Of a stretch of 14,599 nucleotides of DNA, positions 1 to 7,153 are shown piece by piece. Position 1 is the first letter of the stretch; each line of letters starts with the position of its first letter. The DNA lies in assembly GCA_002477465.1 (NCBI GenBank), contig DLPV01000027.1, forward strand, positions 110,878 to 125,476, written 5' to 3'. Under the pieces are notes generated by a model. It was given only the letters and a program-made list of their open reading frames with translations. It was not told where the DNA came from and made no database searches. A program made the translations under genes and the position numbers. Origin of the DNA: Gammaproteobacteria bacterium UBA7449 (GTDB lineage Bacteria; Pseudomonadota; Gammaproteobacteria; Pseudomonadales; Pseudohongiellaceae).

Positions 1-22
1 AAAAACCACAGCAGGCTAGCCG

Positions 23-1699
23 CTAGTCCGGCCTCATTAACTCTACAGTGAAATAGGGATCCAGCGTATCGATGGCAGCCAGGGACTGGCTGTTTACATC
101 CCATTTAAAGAGCTGGGCTTTGATGCGGTCACGCTCAAAATCCACCAGGGTGAATCCATGCTCTTCCAGAGGCGCCACTTGTTCCTCGAAACTCAGATAC
201 TTTGAAGGCTGCGCGCCCACCCCCCTGACCACCGAAGGAAATCCGCGAATCGACGTCCCTATCGGCCCACTCAGCACATTGGTAATGGGATTGGCGCTAA
301 AATCCAGTGCGCCCGCACCATGCATGGTTCCCACTCCGGTCGCATGCAAATCCCCGCTCATGATAAGAGGATTGCGGTGCGTCATATTCGCCAGACCCGT
401 CATGATGCGATCATGTTGATCCAGCCAGCCTTGTTGCCATTCCAGTTTGAGAATCGAAGTTGTCAGTTCGCCTGATTCAGGATGCAGTGCATCGGGATAC
501 CACTCACCCCATTTACCGGCAGTCCAGCCGGGCGGGTTAGAAGGCACATGCACCAGGTGGCGCGATTCGCGAGACGCTGTGCGCTCCAGCAGCCAGCCCT
601 CGACATTGCTGTCGAGAAAAGCCGCATTGGACTGGCCCACTCGCAGCGTGCGCCTCACATCGTAGAGCAACACCTCCAATAAGTCGCCGTAACGCAGCGT
701 GCCATAGCTTTCGGATAAATCCCCGCGCACACTGCTGTGGGAATAAGGTAATCCCGGTGACCGAAAAGGATCGGATAGAAATTCAGGGTAATACAGTTGC
801 TGAGTGGTTCTGGCCAACTGAAGCTGAAACCATTCAACTGGATAAGTGAGAGGCGAATCGTTTTCCCAGTGATCATGATCATCTTGCAGGAAATACATGG
901 GCGTCGAGCGAAAATCTGTTCCGTACAAGGGGGTAATCTGCGGGCCGGCAGCGAGTTTCAGAGCCTGTTCGTTATAGCCACCCATGACCCGAGCAGCAAA
1001 ATCAAAATTGGACTCTCGACCGGCCGCGCTTAGCTCTCCAGCCTGCTCCCCCTGCCAGGTATGCAAATCCCAATAGATATGATCGCCGTTGGCGATCGCT
1101 GCCTGGGGCGCGAGTGAGAGAGCCCGGCGCAGCAGGCGGCGGCGAATAGCCATGGGAAGATTGCCGCGGCGGTCGCCTATGCCGAAATAATCGCCACTTG
1201 GTCCGCCAGCACAGGTGTAAAACAGCACGCGGACCGATTCCGGCGTGTGACTTGCAGCAGGAAACGTTGAGATTGGCCAGGGTTCGCACAGTGCCGCGCC
1301 ACCGGCCTCCTCCAAGCGCAGCTCATAAACTGTGTCCGGGCGCAAATCCTCGGCATAAAATTGCCAGAACTCTCCCGCCGTATCATTCTGCAAACCCGCA
1401 ATAGTCTGACTACTGCCGCCACCGTTTATGCGCAACCGGGGCTGTTGCGAAAGCGGCGCACTTAAGGAAGTCTTTATCAGTAAGTGGGAGTCACTCACTG
1501 CAGGCAACAAATGCCTGACTTTCCCGGCATCCCAATCATCCACTGGACCCGCATCCAGTTCCTGTTGCGCCAGCAGGGTTTGCCATGGCCAGGCTGCCAG
1601 CCACGCACCTCCCATGGCTCCGGCACTACCACGCAGAAAACGGCGCCGATTCAGCATAGACGTCGCATTGGGTTTTCTATTCTTGTAATTTTTGCTCAA
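23..1699 (-). CDS. Tat-exported PhoD-like metallophosphatase (alkaline phosphatase D family)
   Basis: The protein (558 aa from a TTG at 1699) is a calcineurin-fold metallophosphoesterase of the PhoD type, expected to hydrolyse phosphate mono- or diesters outside the cytoplasm. Seen: a twin-arginine signal around residues 18-25 (RRRFLRGS) with a hydrophobic stretch to about 45 and a likely cut after LLAQ; an N-terminal beta-sandwich-like region to about 150; then the metal-site blocks NGDHIYWD (204-211), DDHDHWEND (273-281) and SGDLHATG (448-455). The order and spacing fit PhoD. The start is uncertain: the TTG at 1699 has a G-rich stretch (GGGGGT) just upstream, while the ATG at 1657 gives a 544-aa protein with a compact Tat leader but no Shine-Dalgarno. 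It is divergent from the beta-helix gene and stands alone. Family assignment is firm; the substrate is unknown and no phosphate-starvation box was recognised. Confidence 0.88.
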   Translation of the reverse strand: MSKNYKNRKPNATSMLNRRRFLRGSAGAMGGAWLAAWPWQTLLAQQELDAGPVDDWDAGKVRHLLPAVSDSHLLIKTSLSAPLSQQPRLRINGGGSSQTIAGLQNDTAGEFWQFYAEDLRPDTVYELRLEEAGGAALCEPWPISTFPAASHTPESVRVLFYTCAGGPSGDYFGIGDRRGNLPMAIRRRLLRRALSLAPQAAIANGDHIYWDLHTWQGEQAGELSAAGRESNFDFAARVMGGYNEQALKLAAGPQITPLYGTDFRSTPMYFLQDDHDHWENDSPLTYPVEWFQLQLARTTQQLYYPEFLSDPFRSPGLPYSHSSVRGDLSESYGTLRYGDLLEVLLYDVRRTLRVGQSNAAFLDSNVEGWLLERTASRESRHLVHVPSNPPGWTAGKWGEWYPDALHPESGELTTSILKLEWQQGWLDQHDRIMTGLANMTHRNPLIMSGDLHATGVGTMHGAGALDFSANPITNVLSGPIGTSIRGFPSVVRGVGAQPSKYLSFEEQVAPLEEHGFTLVDFERDRIKAQLFKWDVNSQSLAAIDTLDPYFTVELMRPD

Positions 1700-1721
1700 G
1701 ATCTACCCCCGCAAAGACCCG

Positions 1722-1727
1722 ATTATC
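1722..1727 (-). promoter_or_regulatory. Candidate -10 element for the PhoD-like gene
   Basis: Read on the minus strand this is GATAAT, about 23 bases upstream of the TTG start at 1699, giving a short leader. The best -35 (CGTTGT, 16 bases upstream) is weak, so this is a tentative call. Confidence 0.2.
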
Positions 1728-1795
1728 CGCTCTAAACCCTACCACAACGAATTTTGATTTGCCCTGTGGAGCTTAATTCGAAGACCCGTGAGAAT

Positions 1796-1824
1796 TTGCC
1801 CAGCAAAGCCTTACTCCCTATACT
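1796..1824 (+). promoter_or_regulatory. Candidate sigma-70 promoter of the beta-helix/cytochrome operon
   Basis: TTGCCC at 1796-1801 and TATACT at 1819-1824 are separated by 17 bases, a good match to a housekeeping promoter. Transcription would start near 1831, leaving a leader of about 50 bases that ends in a strong ribosome binding site (AGGGG, 1869-1873, six bases before the ATG). It is the clearest promoter in the window, but it was found by eye only. Confidence 0.45.
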
Positions 1825-1879
1825 CTGTTCACAATTCTGGGAAACCTTGGCCTTTGGCTAATCTCTGCAGGGGAAATTC

Positions 1880-3091
1880 ATGGGACGTTCTTCATACCGC
1901 ATACTCTCACTCGCTGCTACAGCGTTACTGGTCAATGCCTGCAGCGAACCCGCACCACCTCCTGAGCCAGAATTAAGTTTCGAAGAATCCCTGCAGCAAC
2001 AGCTGATTCAGGCGCAACCCGGTGATGTGATTGAAATTCCAGCAGGCACTCATGAACTCACGCGCGGTCTTTCGCTTACTGTCGATGGCGTGACGATTCG
2101 CGGTCAGGGCATTGACAGTTCAGTGCTGTCCTTCAAAAACCAAGCCCAGGGCGCCGAGGGTCTGCTGGTCAACGCCGACAACTTTGCTATTGAAGACCTT
2201 GCCATTGAGGACACGGTTGGCGACGCCATCAAGATCAATGAAAGTGAAAACGTGATAATTCGCAATGTGCGCACCGAGTGGACTGGCGGCCCGCTGACGA
2301 CTAACGGCGCCTACGGAATCTACCCGGTGCAGTCCCGCAATATCCTGATTGATGGCGCTGTCGCAATAGGCGCTTCCGATGCCGGCATCTACGTGGGTCA
2401 GTCAACCCAGATCATCGTGCGCAATTCAAGGGCCGAATACAATGTGGCGGGAATTGAAATTGAAAATTCTACCTTCGCCGACGTCTACAACAACGTGGCG
2501 ACTAACAACACAGGTGGAATTCTGGTGTTCGATTTGCCCAATCTGCCAGTGCAGGGTGGCCGCAATACCCGAGTATTTAATAACCAGATTATCAACAATA
2601 ACGTGGCCAACTTCGCACCAGAAGGCAACATTGTGGGTGAGGTCCCAACCGGCTCCGGACTCATGGTATTGGCCAATGACAGTATCGAGGTATTTGGCAA
2701 CGAATTTACTGACAACGACAGCGCCAACATCATGATTATTAGTTACTTCACGACTGAGCGGCCTTTCGAAGATTCAAACTACGATCCGTTTCCCGAGACC
2801 ATCTACATTCACGACAACGTTTTCAGTGGCGGCGGCAGTCAGCCTGACTCAGAGCCACTTCAGGCGTTGCAGACGGCAACTGGACAGGACGTGCCTGATA
2901 TCGTTTGGGACGGCATCACACTGCCAGGTAAATCCGCCGAAGATATTCTCTGTTTTGCAGACAACGGCGACATCAGTTTTGTGAACCTTGACGCCGCTAA
3001 CGGTCTCGCGGCACCTTCATTCGACGCCAGCACTCATGACTGCAGTATGCCAAGCCTTTCGGTAATATCTTTGAGTTCAACCTCGGATTAA
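1880..3091 (+). CDS. Parallel beta-helix repeat lipoprotein (TIGR03805-like)
   Basis: A 403-aa secreted lipoprotein of unknown function that should fold as a right-handed parallel beta-helix. Seen: a signal peptide with lipobox LVNAC (Cys21), a proline-rich tether (24-30), an opening segment GDVIEIPAGTHEL (48-60) typical of beta-helix caps, then successive turns with N-ladders such as NVIIRNV, NILIDGA, QIIVRNS and RVFNNQI up to about 315. The block NLPVQGG (221-227) and the GNIVGEVPTGSG stretch (249-260) are what I recall as family-typical. Cys358 and Cys388 near the C terminus could form a disulfide. The gene lies four bases upstream of a diheme cytochrome gene; the family is known to occur in such two-gene pairs. 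Beta-helix proteins often bind or cleave polysaccharides, but no catalytic site can be named here. Confidence 0.85.
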   Translation: MGRSSYRILSLAATALLVNACSEPAPPPEPELSFEESLQQQLIQAQPGDVIEIPAGTHELTRGLSLTVDGVTIRGQGIDSSVLSFKNQAQGAEGLLVNADNFAIEDLAIEDTVGDAIKINESENVIIRNVRTEWTGGPLTTNGAYGIYPVQSRNILIDGAVAIGASDAGIYVGQSTQIIVRNSRAEYNVAGIEIENSTFADVYNNVATNNTGGILVFDLPNLPVQGGRNTRVFNNQIINNNVANFAPEGNIVGEVPTGSGLMVLANDSIEVFGNEFTDNDSANIMIISYFTTERPFEDSNYDPFPETIYIHDNVFSGGGSQPDSEPLQALQTATGQDVPDIVWDGITLPGKSAEDILCFADNGDISFVNLDAANGLAAPSFDASTHDCSMPSLSVISLSSTSD

Positions 3092-3095
3092 AATT

Positions 3096-4193
3096 ATGAA
3101 TCCATGGCGCTTTTTTGCAGCAGGCGCTTTCCTGCTGTTTTCACTGCTCTCCTGTAGTGAATCCACTCCAACATTCCACACCAGCGAGAACCCGGTGCGT
3201 CTATCGGACTGGAATCTGTTCGAACTGACACCAGCAAGCCTGACACCTACTTCCCACACCATGGTGTTCAGGCCTGCTAATCAATTGTTCACCGACTATG
3301 CGCAGAAACTTCGCAGCATTTGGATTCCTGATGGCGCCCAGGCCTCACTGATTGATGGCGAGTTATCCTATCCCATAGGAACAGTGGTGAGTAAAACTTT
3401 CTACTATCCTGCCAATGCTTCGGGAAATTTATTGCGCACCGAAGAAGTAATTGCCGAATCAATAGATCTTGGTAACAACAAACTAATCGAAACACGATTA
3501 CTAGTCAGAAGAGAGGCTGGGTGGGATGCCTTTCCCTATGTATGGAATGACGAGGGTACGGAGGCATTCCTTCGAGTTGCCGGCACCAGCAAGCCGATGC
3601 AATTAATGAGTGACACCGGAAACGTTGATTTCGTCTACTTCGTGCCAAATGAAAATCAGTGCGCGGGCTGTCATGTCACTGAACATCCAGACGGCGACAT
3701 GCATCCACTCGGTGCCGTGGCGACCCAGCTCACGGCCTCATTTACCTATCCGGACGACGTCGCTAATTCCCAGTTAAGCACCATGGTTGAACGTGGCTGG
3801 CTTGAAGCGCCTGCAGATTTGCTTGCCCCTCCTTCCTGGCTTGACCCCAGCGAGACATTGGAAGACCGGGCTCTGGCGTACCTGAACATGAATTGTGGCC
3901 ACTGCCATAATCCGGAAGGCGCTGCCGATACCTCAAACCTTATTCTCACAGGACAACACGAGCAGGTCGTCAACATGGGCGTGTGCAAACCCCCCGTGGC
4001 AGCCGGTGGCGGTGCCGGTGACCGACTCTATAGCATTGTCCCAGGCGTACCGGAACAGTCCATCCTCCTATACCGCATGCAGTCGAACAAACCAGATGAA
4101 ATGATGCCTGAACTGGGACGCGCCCTGGTTCACGCTGAAGGCATAGAACTGGTTAGCAGCTGGATTGCAACATTGTCTGGGGACTGCAGTTAA
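3096..4193 (+). CDS. Diheme c-type cytochrome lipoprotein (SO2930 / TIGR03806 family)
   Basis: A 365-aa exported protein predicted to carry two covalently bound hemes. Seen: signal peptide with lipobox LLSC (Cys20); a roughly 160-residue N-terminal region without cysteines; heme motif CAGCH at 189-193; second heme motif CGHCH at 267-271; and a C-terminal region with PDEMMPELG (333-341), which could supply an axial Met ligand. It is the known partner of the preceding beta-helix family, and both members of the pair carry lipoprotein or plain signal peptides. The four-base gap and lack of a strong Shine-Dalgarno before the ATG suggest translational coupling. An electron-transfer role in the periplasm is likely from the hemes, but redox partner and substrate are unknown. 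Family assignment is from recognition of the pair and motif layout, not from a profile search. Confidence 0.85.
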   Translation: MNPWRFFAAGAFLLFSLLSCSESTPTFHTSENPVRLSDWNLFELTPASLTPTSHTMVFRPANQLFTDYAQKLRSIWIPDGAQASLIDGELSYPIGTVVSKTFYYPANASGNLLRTEEVIAESIDLGNNKLIETRLLVRREAGWDAFPYVWNDEGTEAFLRVAGTSKPMQLMSDTGNVDFVYFVPNENQCAGCHVTEHPDGDMHPLGAVATQLTASFTYPDDVANSQLSTMVERGWLEAPADLLAPPSWLDPSETLEDRALAYLNMNCGHCHNPEGAADTSNLILTGQHEQVVNMGVCKPPVAAGGGAGDRLYSIVPGVPEQSILLYRMQSNKPDEMMPELGRALVHAEGIELVSSWIATLSGDCS

Positions 4194-4477
4194 ACTTCAG
4201 GGCACTATCAGCCAACTGCAACTGCGAATTTCGCTGTTTGATTAACAGCTGCATCACTTCTTGAAGGCCAAACTGTTCGAAATGACGGCTCAAGTGGTCA
4301 TAAAGGGCATAGATCTTGAAATCGAGTGCCCTCACCTTGCTGCAGAATGACTGATCCATCCCCTGTCTTGCGATACCCTGCTTATCGTATTCGCGCAGCA
4401 AAGCTTGCTTATCTGCTTCCAGCGCGCGCCGCGCCGTCTTCCAGCACCCAGCACCAACCGCGCCCGGTTTGAGTCAT
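4153..4477 (-). pseudogene. Possible frameshifted small gene on the minus strand
   Basis: A minus-strand frame is open from a stop near 4473 down to the TAA at 4153-4155 and reads like protein: charged and amphipathic, with ALEADKQALLREYDKQGIAR then a stretch ending QEVMQLLIKQRNSQLQLADS. It has no in-frame ATG or GTG at its upstream end; its first usable start is a TTG at 4401 (82 aa). In the next frame an ATG at 4477 opens MTQTGRGWCWVLEDGAARA, which would join the downstream frame if one indel occurred in the GC repeat near 4420-4432. The joined product would be about 107 aa. Its 3' end overlaps the cytochrome gene by 41 bases, tail-to-tail. I do not recognise the family, and no Shine-Dalgarno precedes 4477. 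It may be a decayed gene, a short real gene or chance. Confidence 0.3.
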
Positions 4478-4551
4478 GAATAATAAGACTCGTGGTTTTT
4501 CCGCGGTTTTCCGTTAAAGTTAGACACCTTGAACAATAAACAATAATTCTT
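4194..4551. other. 358-base gap between the cytochrome and TAXI genes
   Basis: No plus-strand gene is apparent here. The left two thirds are taken by the possible broken minus-strand gene. At 4471-4491 there is a short inverted repeat (GAGTC, 11-base loop, GACTC) followed shortly by a run of five T at 4496-4500; this is too weak to call a terminator. A near-direct repeat, GGTTTTTCC (4494-4502) and GGTTTTCC (4505-4512), follows. TTAGAC (4520-4525) and AATAAT (4542-4547), 16 bases apart, are a possible promoter for the TAXI gene. Confidence 0.35.
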
Positions 4552-5586
4552 ATGCCTAAAATTGGCATCCTGTTTCTGTTAATCGCACTGCCGATCGCAC
4601 TACTGCAATCCTGCGGTGACCAGGTTGGCCAGCGCCGTACCTATGTGTTGACTACTGGCACCACCGGAGGCACTTTCTATCCGGTCGGCGTTGCCCTGTC
4701 TACTCTTGTCACGGCACAACCCCAGGCAGAATTTTCCCTGACCGCCATCAGTTCTGCTGGCTCCATGGAAAATATCAAACTCCTGCGCGACAATCAGGCT
4801 CAGTTCGCCCTGGTGCTTGCGATCTTTGCCGCCTGGGCATACGACGGTGAAGGACCTATTCGTAACCCCCAATCCAATCTCCGCAGCATTAGCGCAATGT
4901 GGCCGAATGTAGAGCACTTTGTACTACATTCCGATCTGGTTACAACTGGCACGGTAAAAGACCTGGATCAGCTTGCTGGCGAGCGCTACGTCTTGGGTGC
5001 GCGCAATTCCGGCGCTGAACATACCGGCATCTATATCCTCGAGGCACTGGGCATCGACTATCTGAATAAATTCAGTCTTGGATACATGGCATATGGCGCT
5101 TCAGCCAGCGCCATGCAGGATGGCAACATTGTTGGCATGAACGTGCCAGCTGGCCCTCCGGTCACAGCAATCACCCAGGCCTTTGCCCAGATGCGAAGCG
5201 ACATGACCGTACTGGATTTCAGTGAGCAAGAAATCACAGCCATCAATCAACGCTACCCCTTATGGCAATCATTTGAATTGCCACCTGGAACCTACCCTTA
5301 TCAGGAACAAGCAATTAACACGGCAGCAAGCCCCAATGTCCTTATTGCAAGAGACGATGTCTCCGAACAAATAGTGTATGACCTGACCCGGATGTTATGG
5401 GAGAACCTGGCTACACTGCAGCAAATACACAGTGCCACTCGCTCCATGATATTGGAGGAGGCGCTGCAGGGCATACCTGTCCCGCTGCACCCAGGCGCGC
5501 TGCGCTACTACCTTGAACAGAATGTAGCCGTACCCGATGTATTGCTACCACCGGCACAGTTAGCTGAACCAGCATTATCTAACTAG
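4552..5586 (+). CDS. TAXI-family TRAP-type solute-binding lipoprotein
   Basis: A 344-aa periplasmic binding protein of the TAXI class, which normally delivers a carboxylate or amino-acid-like solute to a TRAP transporter. Seen: signal peptide with lipobox LLQSC (Cys21); the family start block TTGTTGGTFYPVGVAL (34-49); the SSAGSMENIKLL block (67-78); the GARNSGAEHTGIY block (149-161); and a C-terminal GIPVPLHPGALRYYLE (307-322). Length is usual for the family. No TRAP membrane subunit (DctM or fused DctQM/4TM-12TM) is encoded nearby, so its permease must lie elsewhere or it works as a sensor or binding protein. There is no recognisable Shine-Dalgarno before the ATG; a possible -10 (AATAAT, 4542-4547) sits so close that the mRNA could be leaderless. 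The 3' end overlaps the convergent dipeptidase gene by 12 bases. Confidence 0.88.
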   Translation: MPKIGILFLLIALPIALLQSCGDQVGQRRTYVLTTGTTGGTFYPVGVALSTLVTAQPQAEFSLTAISSAGSMENIKLLRDNQAQFALVLAIFAAWAYDGEGPIRNPQSNLRSISAMWPNVEHFVLHSDLVTTGTVKDLDQLAGERYVLGARNSGAEHTGIYILEALGIDYLNKFSLGYMAYGASASAMQDGNIVGMNVPAGPPVTAITQAFAQMRSDMTVLDFSEQEITAINQRYPLWQSFELPPGTYPYQEQAINTAASPNVLIARDDVSEQIVYDLTRMLWENLATLQQIHSATRSMILEEALQGIPVPLHPGALRYYLEQNVAVPDVLLPPAQLAEPALSN

Positions 5587-6258
5587 AAAGTTAAAATAGG
5601 TATCTGGATAAGGCTCATTCTCAAGGGTGAAGTGCCACCATTCTTCTCTTAGCGGCATAAATCCATGTTTGGTCATAAGCGCGCGCAGCAGCGCACGATT
5701 GGCTCGCTGCTGCACAGTTACCGCATCGCTCTCCCCCCAGGAGGTCAGGTCAAAATAATCCCAGGGTGTTCCCATATCCAATTCGTGGCCAGACGTCAGG
5801 TCAAATAGAGTGAGATCGAGAGTCGAGCCGCGAGAATGACCGGAACGCGCCGCGATATAGCCATCTCGAAACAGATTTGCCTTCTCTACATTGGGGTAGT
5901 AACGCGCCTTCATCCTGATATCTGACAGGTCTTCGGCCCAGGCAACGAAATGATCGACCGCCTGCTGGGGGCGATAGGCATCGAATACCTTGACTCCAAG
6001 ACCAAACACCTGGGCATCTGCGATGACGCGCTGCAAGGCATCTCTGGCTTCCCGGGTGAGGTAGATAAGCGAGGCTTCATAGCCATTAATCGCCTCGCCC
6101 ACGAAATTATCAGTCGTAAAGTAGCGCACATCAGTCTGCACATCCGGGGCAGCAGGCAGCTTAACGAAGCCCGCCGAAGAATAGGGGTCCGAGGTCTGAC
6201 AAGCCCCGAGCATCAATATGGCGCACAGCAGGCTCGTCCTGACGGTGACTGATTTCAT
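5575..6258 (-). CDS. D-alanyl-D-alanine dipeptidase lipoprotein (VanX/DdpX-like, peptidase M15D)
   Basis: A 227-aa zinc dipeptidase of the VanX/DdpX family, which cleaves D-Ala-D-Ala. Seen: lipobox LGAC (Cys20); DAYRPQQAVDHF with the substrate-binding Arg96; zinc ligands in SGHSRGSTLD (His141, Asp148) and EEWWHF (catalytic Glu206, His209). All key residues are present. The frame stays open upstream to 6372, but the ATG at 6258 is chosen because it places the signal peptide and lipobox at the very N terminus. A lipid-anchored form outside the cytoplasm would act on peptidoglycan-derived D-Ala-D-Ala for recycling or nutrition, rather than intracellular vancomycin resistance as for VanX; no vanH, vanA or two-component genes are nearby. 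It is divergent from an amino-acid racemase and convergent with the TAXI gene. Confidence 0.9.
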   Translation of the reverse strand: MKSVTVRTSLLCAILMLGACQTSDPYSSAGFVKLPAAPDVQTDVRYFTTDNFVGEAINGYEASLIYLTREARDALQRVIADAQVFGLGVKVFDAYRPQQAVDHFVAWAEDLSDIRMKARYYPNVEKANLFRDGYIAARSGHSRGSTLDLTLFDLTSGHELDMGTPWDYFDLTSWGESDAVTVQQRANRALLRALMTKHGFMPLREEWWHFTLENEPYPDTYFNFLVR

Positions 6259-6286
6259 CGGATTTCCATACCTTTTTAGGTTCATT

Positions 6287-6310
6287 GGGGCTAGATTTTT
6301 GCCCCTAGCC
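6287..6310. repeat. Two competing inverted repeats upstream of the dipeptidase gene
   Basis: GGGGC (6287-6291) can pair with GCCCC (6301-6305), while GGCTAG (6289-6294) can pair with CTAGCC (6305-6310). The two pairings exclude each other. They lie about 29-52 bases upstream of the dipeptidase start, in its leader or promoter region. The sequence shows the symmetry; a regulatory role is a guess. Confidence 0.35.
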
Positions 6311-6364
6311 TGCAAGCTAAACCAGTCCCCAAGCACACGCAAGCAAGACTCAAGGCTCACAGCA

Positions 6365-6394
6365 TTGGGCACGGCCCAAGGTTTTCGGTATCAT
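6365..6394 (+). promoter_or_regulatory. Candidate promoter of the racemase operon
   Basis: TTGGGC (6365-6370) and TATCAT (6389-6394) are 18 bases apart, which would start transcription around 6401, some 22 bases before the racemase ATG. A 12-base palindrome overlaps the end of the -10 and the start region. Assigned by eye; the match is moderate. Confidence 0.3.
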
Positions 6395-6404
6395 CGCCGG
6401 CGAT
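6393..6404. promoter_or_regulatory. Perfect 12-base palindrome, possible operator
   Basis: ATCGCCGGCGAT is a perfect palindrome lying exactly between the candidate -10 and the presumed transcription start of the racemase operon. A regulator binding here would block the promoter. A few 12-base palindromes are expected by chance in a window this size, so only the position makes it notable. Confidence 0.25.
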
Positions 6405-6422
6405 TTCGAGGCTGCGCACGTT

Positions 6423-7142
6423 ATGAAGACTATTGGCATGTTGGGCGGTATGAGCTGGGAATCCACCAGCACTTATTACCGGCTAATAAACGAGGGTATT
6501 AAGACTTCACTGGGGGGACTTCACTCGGCGAAGATCGCCATGTACTCCGTTGATTTCGATGAAATCGAGAAGCTGCAGCATGCAGACGACTGGGATGCAA
6601 CCGCCGCGATTCTGACCAATGCTGCCCAGGCCGTCGAAGCCGGGGGCGCAGATTTTCTGCTTATTTGCACCAACACCATGCACAAAGTGGCGCCGCAGAT
6701 CGAAGCCCAGATCGACATCCCCTTACTCCACATCGCAGATGCCACAGCACAGCAGCTGCAACAAGACGGCATTGAAAAAGTTGGGCTGCTGGGCACCCGC
6801 TTCACCATGGAACAAGGCTTCTACAAAGACCGGCTCACTGACAAATTCGGTATCGAGGTAGTCACACCAGCGCAGCCCGAGCGAGATAGCATCCACCGGG
6901 TCATCTATGAAGAACTGTGCCTGGGGAAGATTTCCGAGTCTTCGCGCCAGCAGTACCTGGAGATTATCGATAAACTGGGCGCCGCAGGTGCCGAGGCAGT
7001 GATACTTGGCTGCACAGAAATCGCGCTATTAGTTGAGCAAAAGCACACGAGCACACCGCTGTACGACACGACACAACTGCACTGCGAAGCCGCGGTGCAG
7101 TTTGCCACGACAGAGACCGCGACATCTATTGCAATGGCTTAA
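6423..7142 (+). CDS. Aspartate/glutamate racemase family protein (YgeA-like amino-acid racemase)
   Basis: A 239-aa cytoplasmic, PLP-independent amino-acid racemase of the Asp/Glu racemase superfamily, which interconverts L- and D-amino acids with two cysteines as acid and base. Seen: the family N terminus TIGMLGGMSWEST (3-15), first catalytic Cys82 in ICTNTMHK, and second Cys197 in LGCTEIALL. Both catalytic cysteines are intact and the length is normal (YgeA is about 230 aa). The substrate cannot be read from sequence; aspartate, glutamate and broader specificity are all known in the family. The ATG has a weak GAGG (6408-6411) eleven bases upstream. The stop TAA overlaps the Shine-Dalgarno of the following marC-like gene, so the two are surely in one operon. 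There is no signal peptide, unlike its D-amino-acid neighbours. Confidence 0.88.
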   Translation: MKTIGMLGGMSWESTSTYYRLINEGIKTSLGGLHSAKIAMYSVDFDEIEKLQHADDWDATAAILTNAAQAVEAGGADFLLICTNTMHKVAPQIEAQIDIPLLHIADATAQQLQQDGIEKVGLLGTRFTMEQGFYKDRLTDKFGIEVVTPAQPERDSIHRVIYEELCLGKISESSRQQYLEIIDKLGAAGAEAVILGCTEIALLVEQKHTSTPLYDTTQLHCEAAVQFATTETATSIAMA

Positions 7143-7153
7143 GGAATAAGACT

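Noticed and set aside
1..22. Terminator for the PhoD-like gene at the window edge
   Set aside because: A T-run is present on the minus strand, but the only stem before it (CTAG-CGG-CTAG) is short and not adjacent, and the window ends there.
4332..4568. A 78-codon minus-strand open frame across the TAXI promoter region
   Set aside because: Its composition is arginine- and serine-rich and shadow-like, and it runs through the TAXI start and the presumed promoter region; it conflicts with the better coding-like minus-strand frame at 4153-4473.
5575..6258. Vancomycin-resistance gene vanX
   Set aside because: Catalytic residues match, but the protein is an exported lipoprotein and none of vanH, vanA/B or vanRS is nearby, so a peptide-recycling role fits better.
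6259..6372. 38-residue extension of the dipeptidase
   Set aside because: It would place the lipoprotein signal peptide in the interior of the protein; it also covers the competing inverted repeats.
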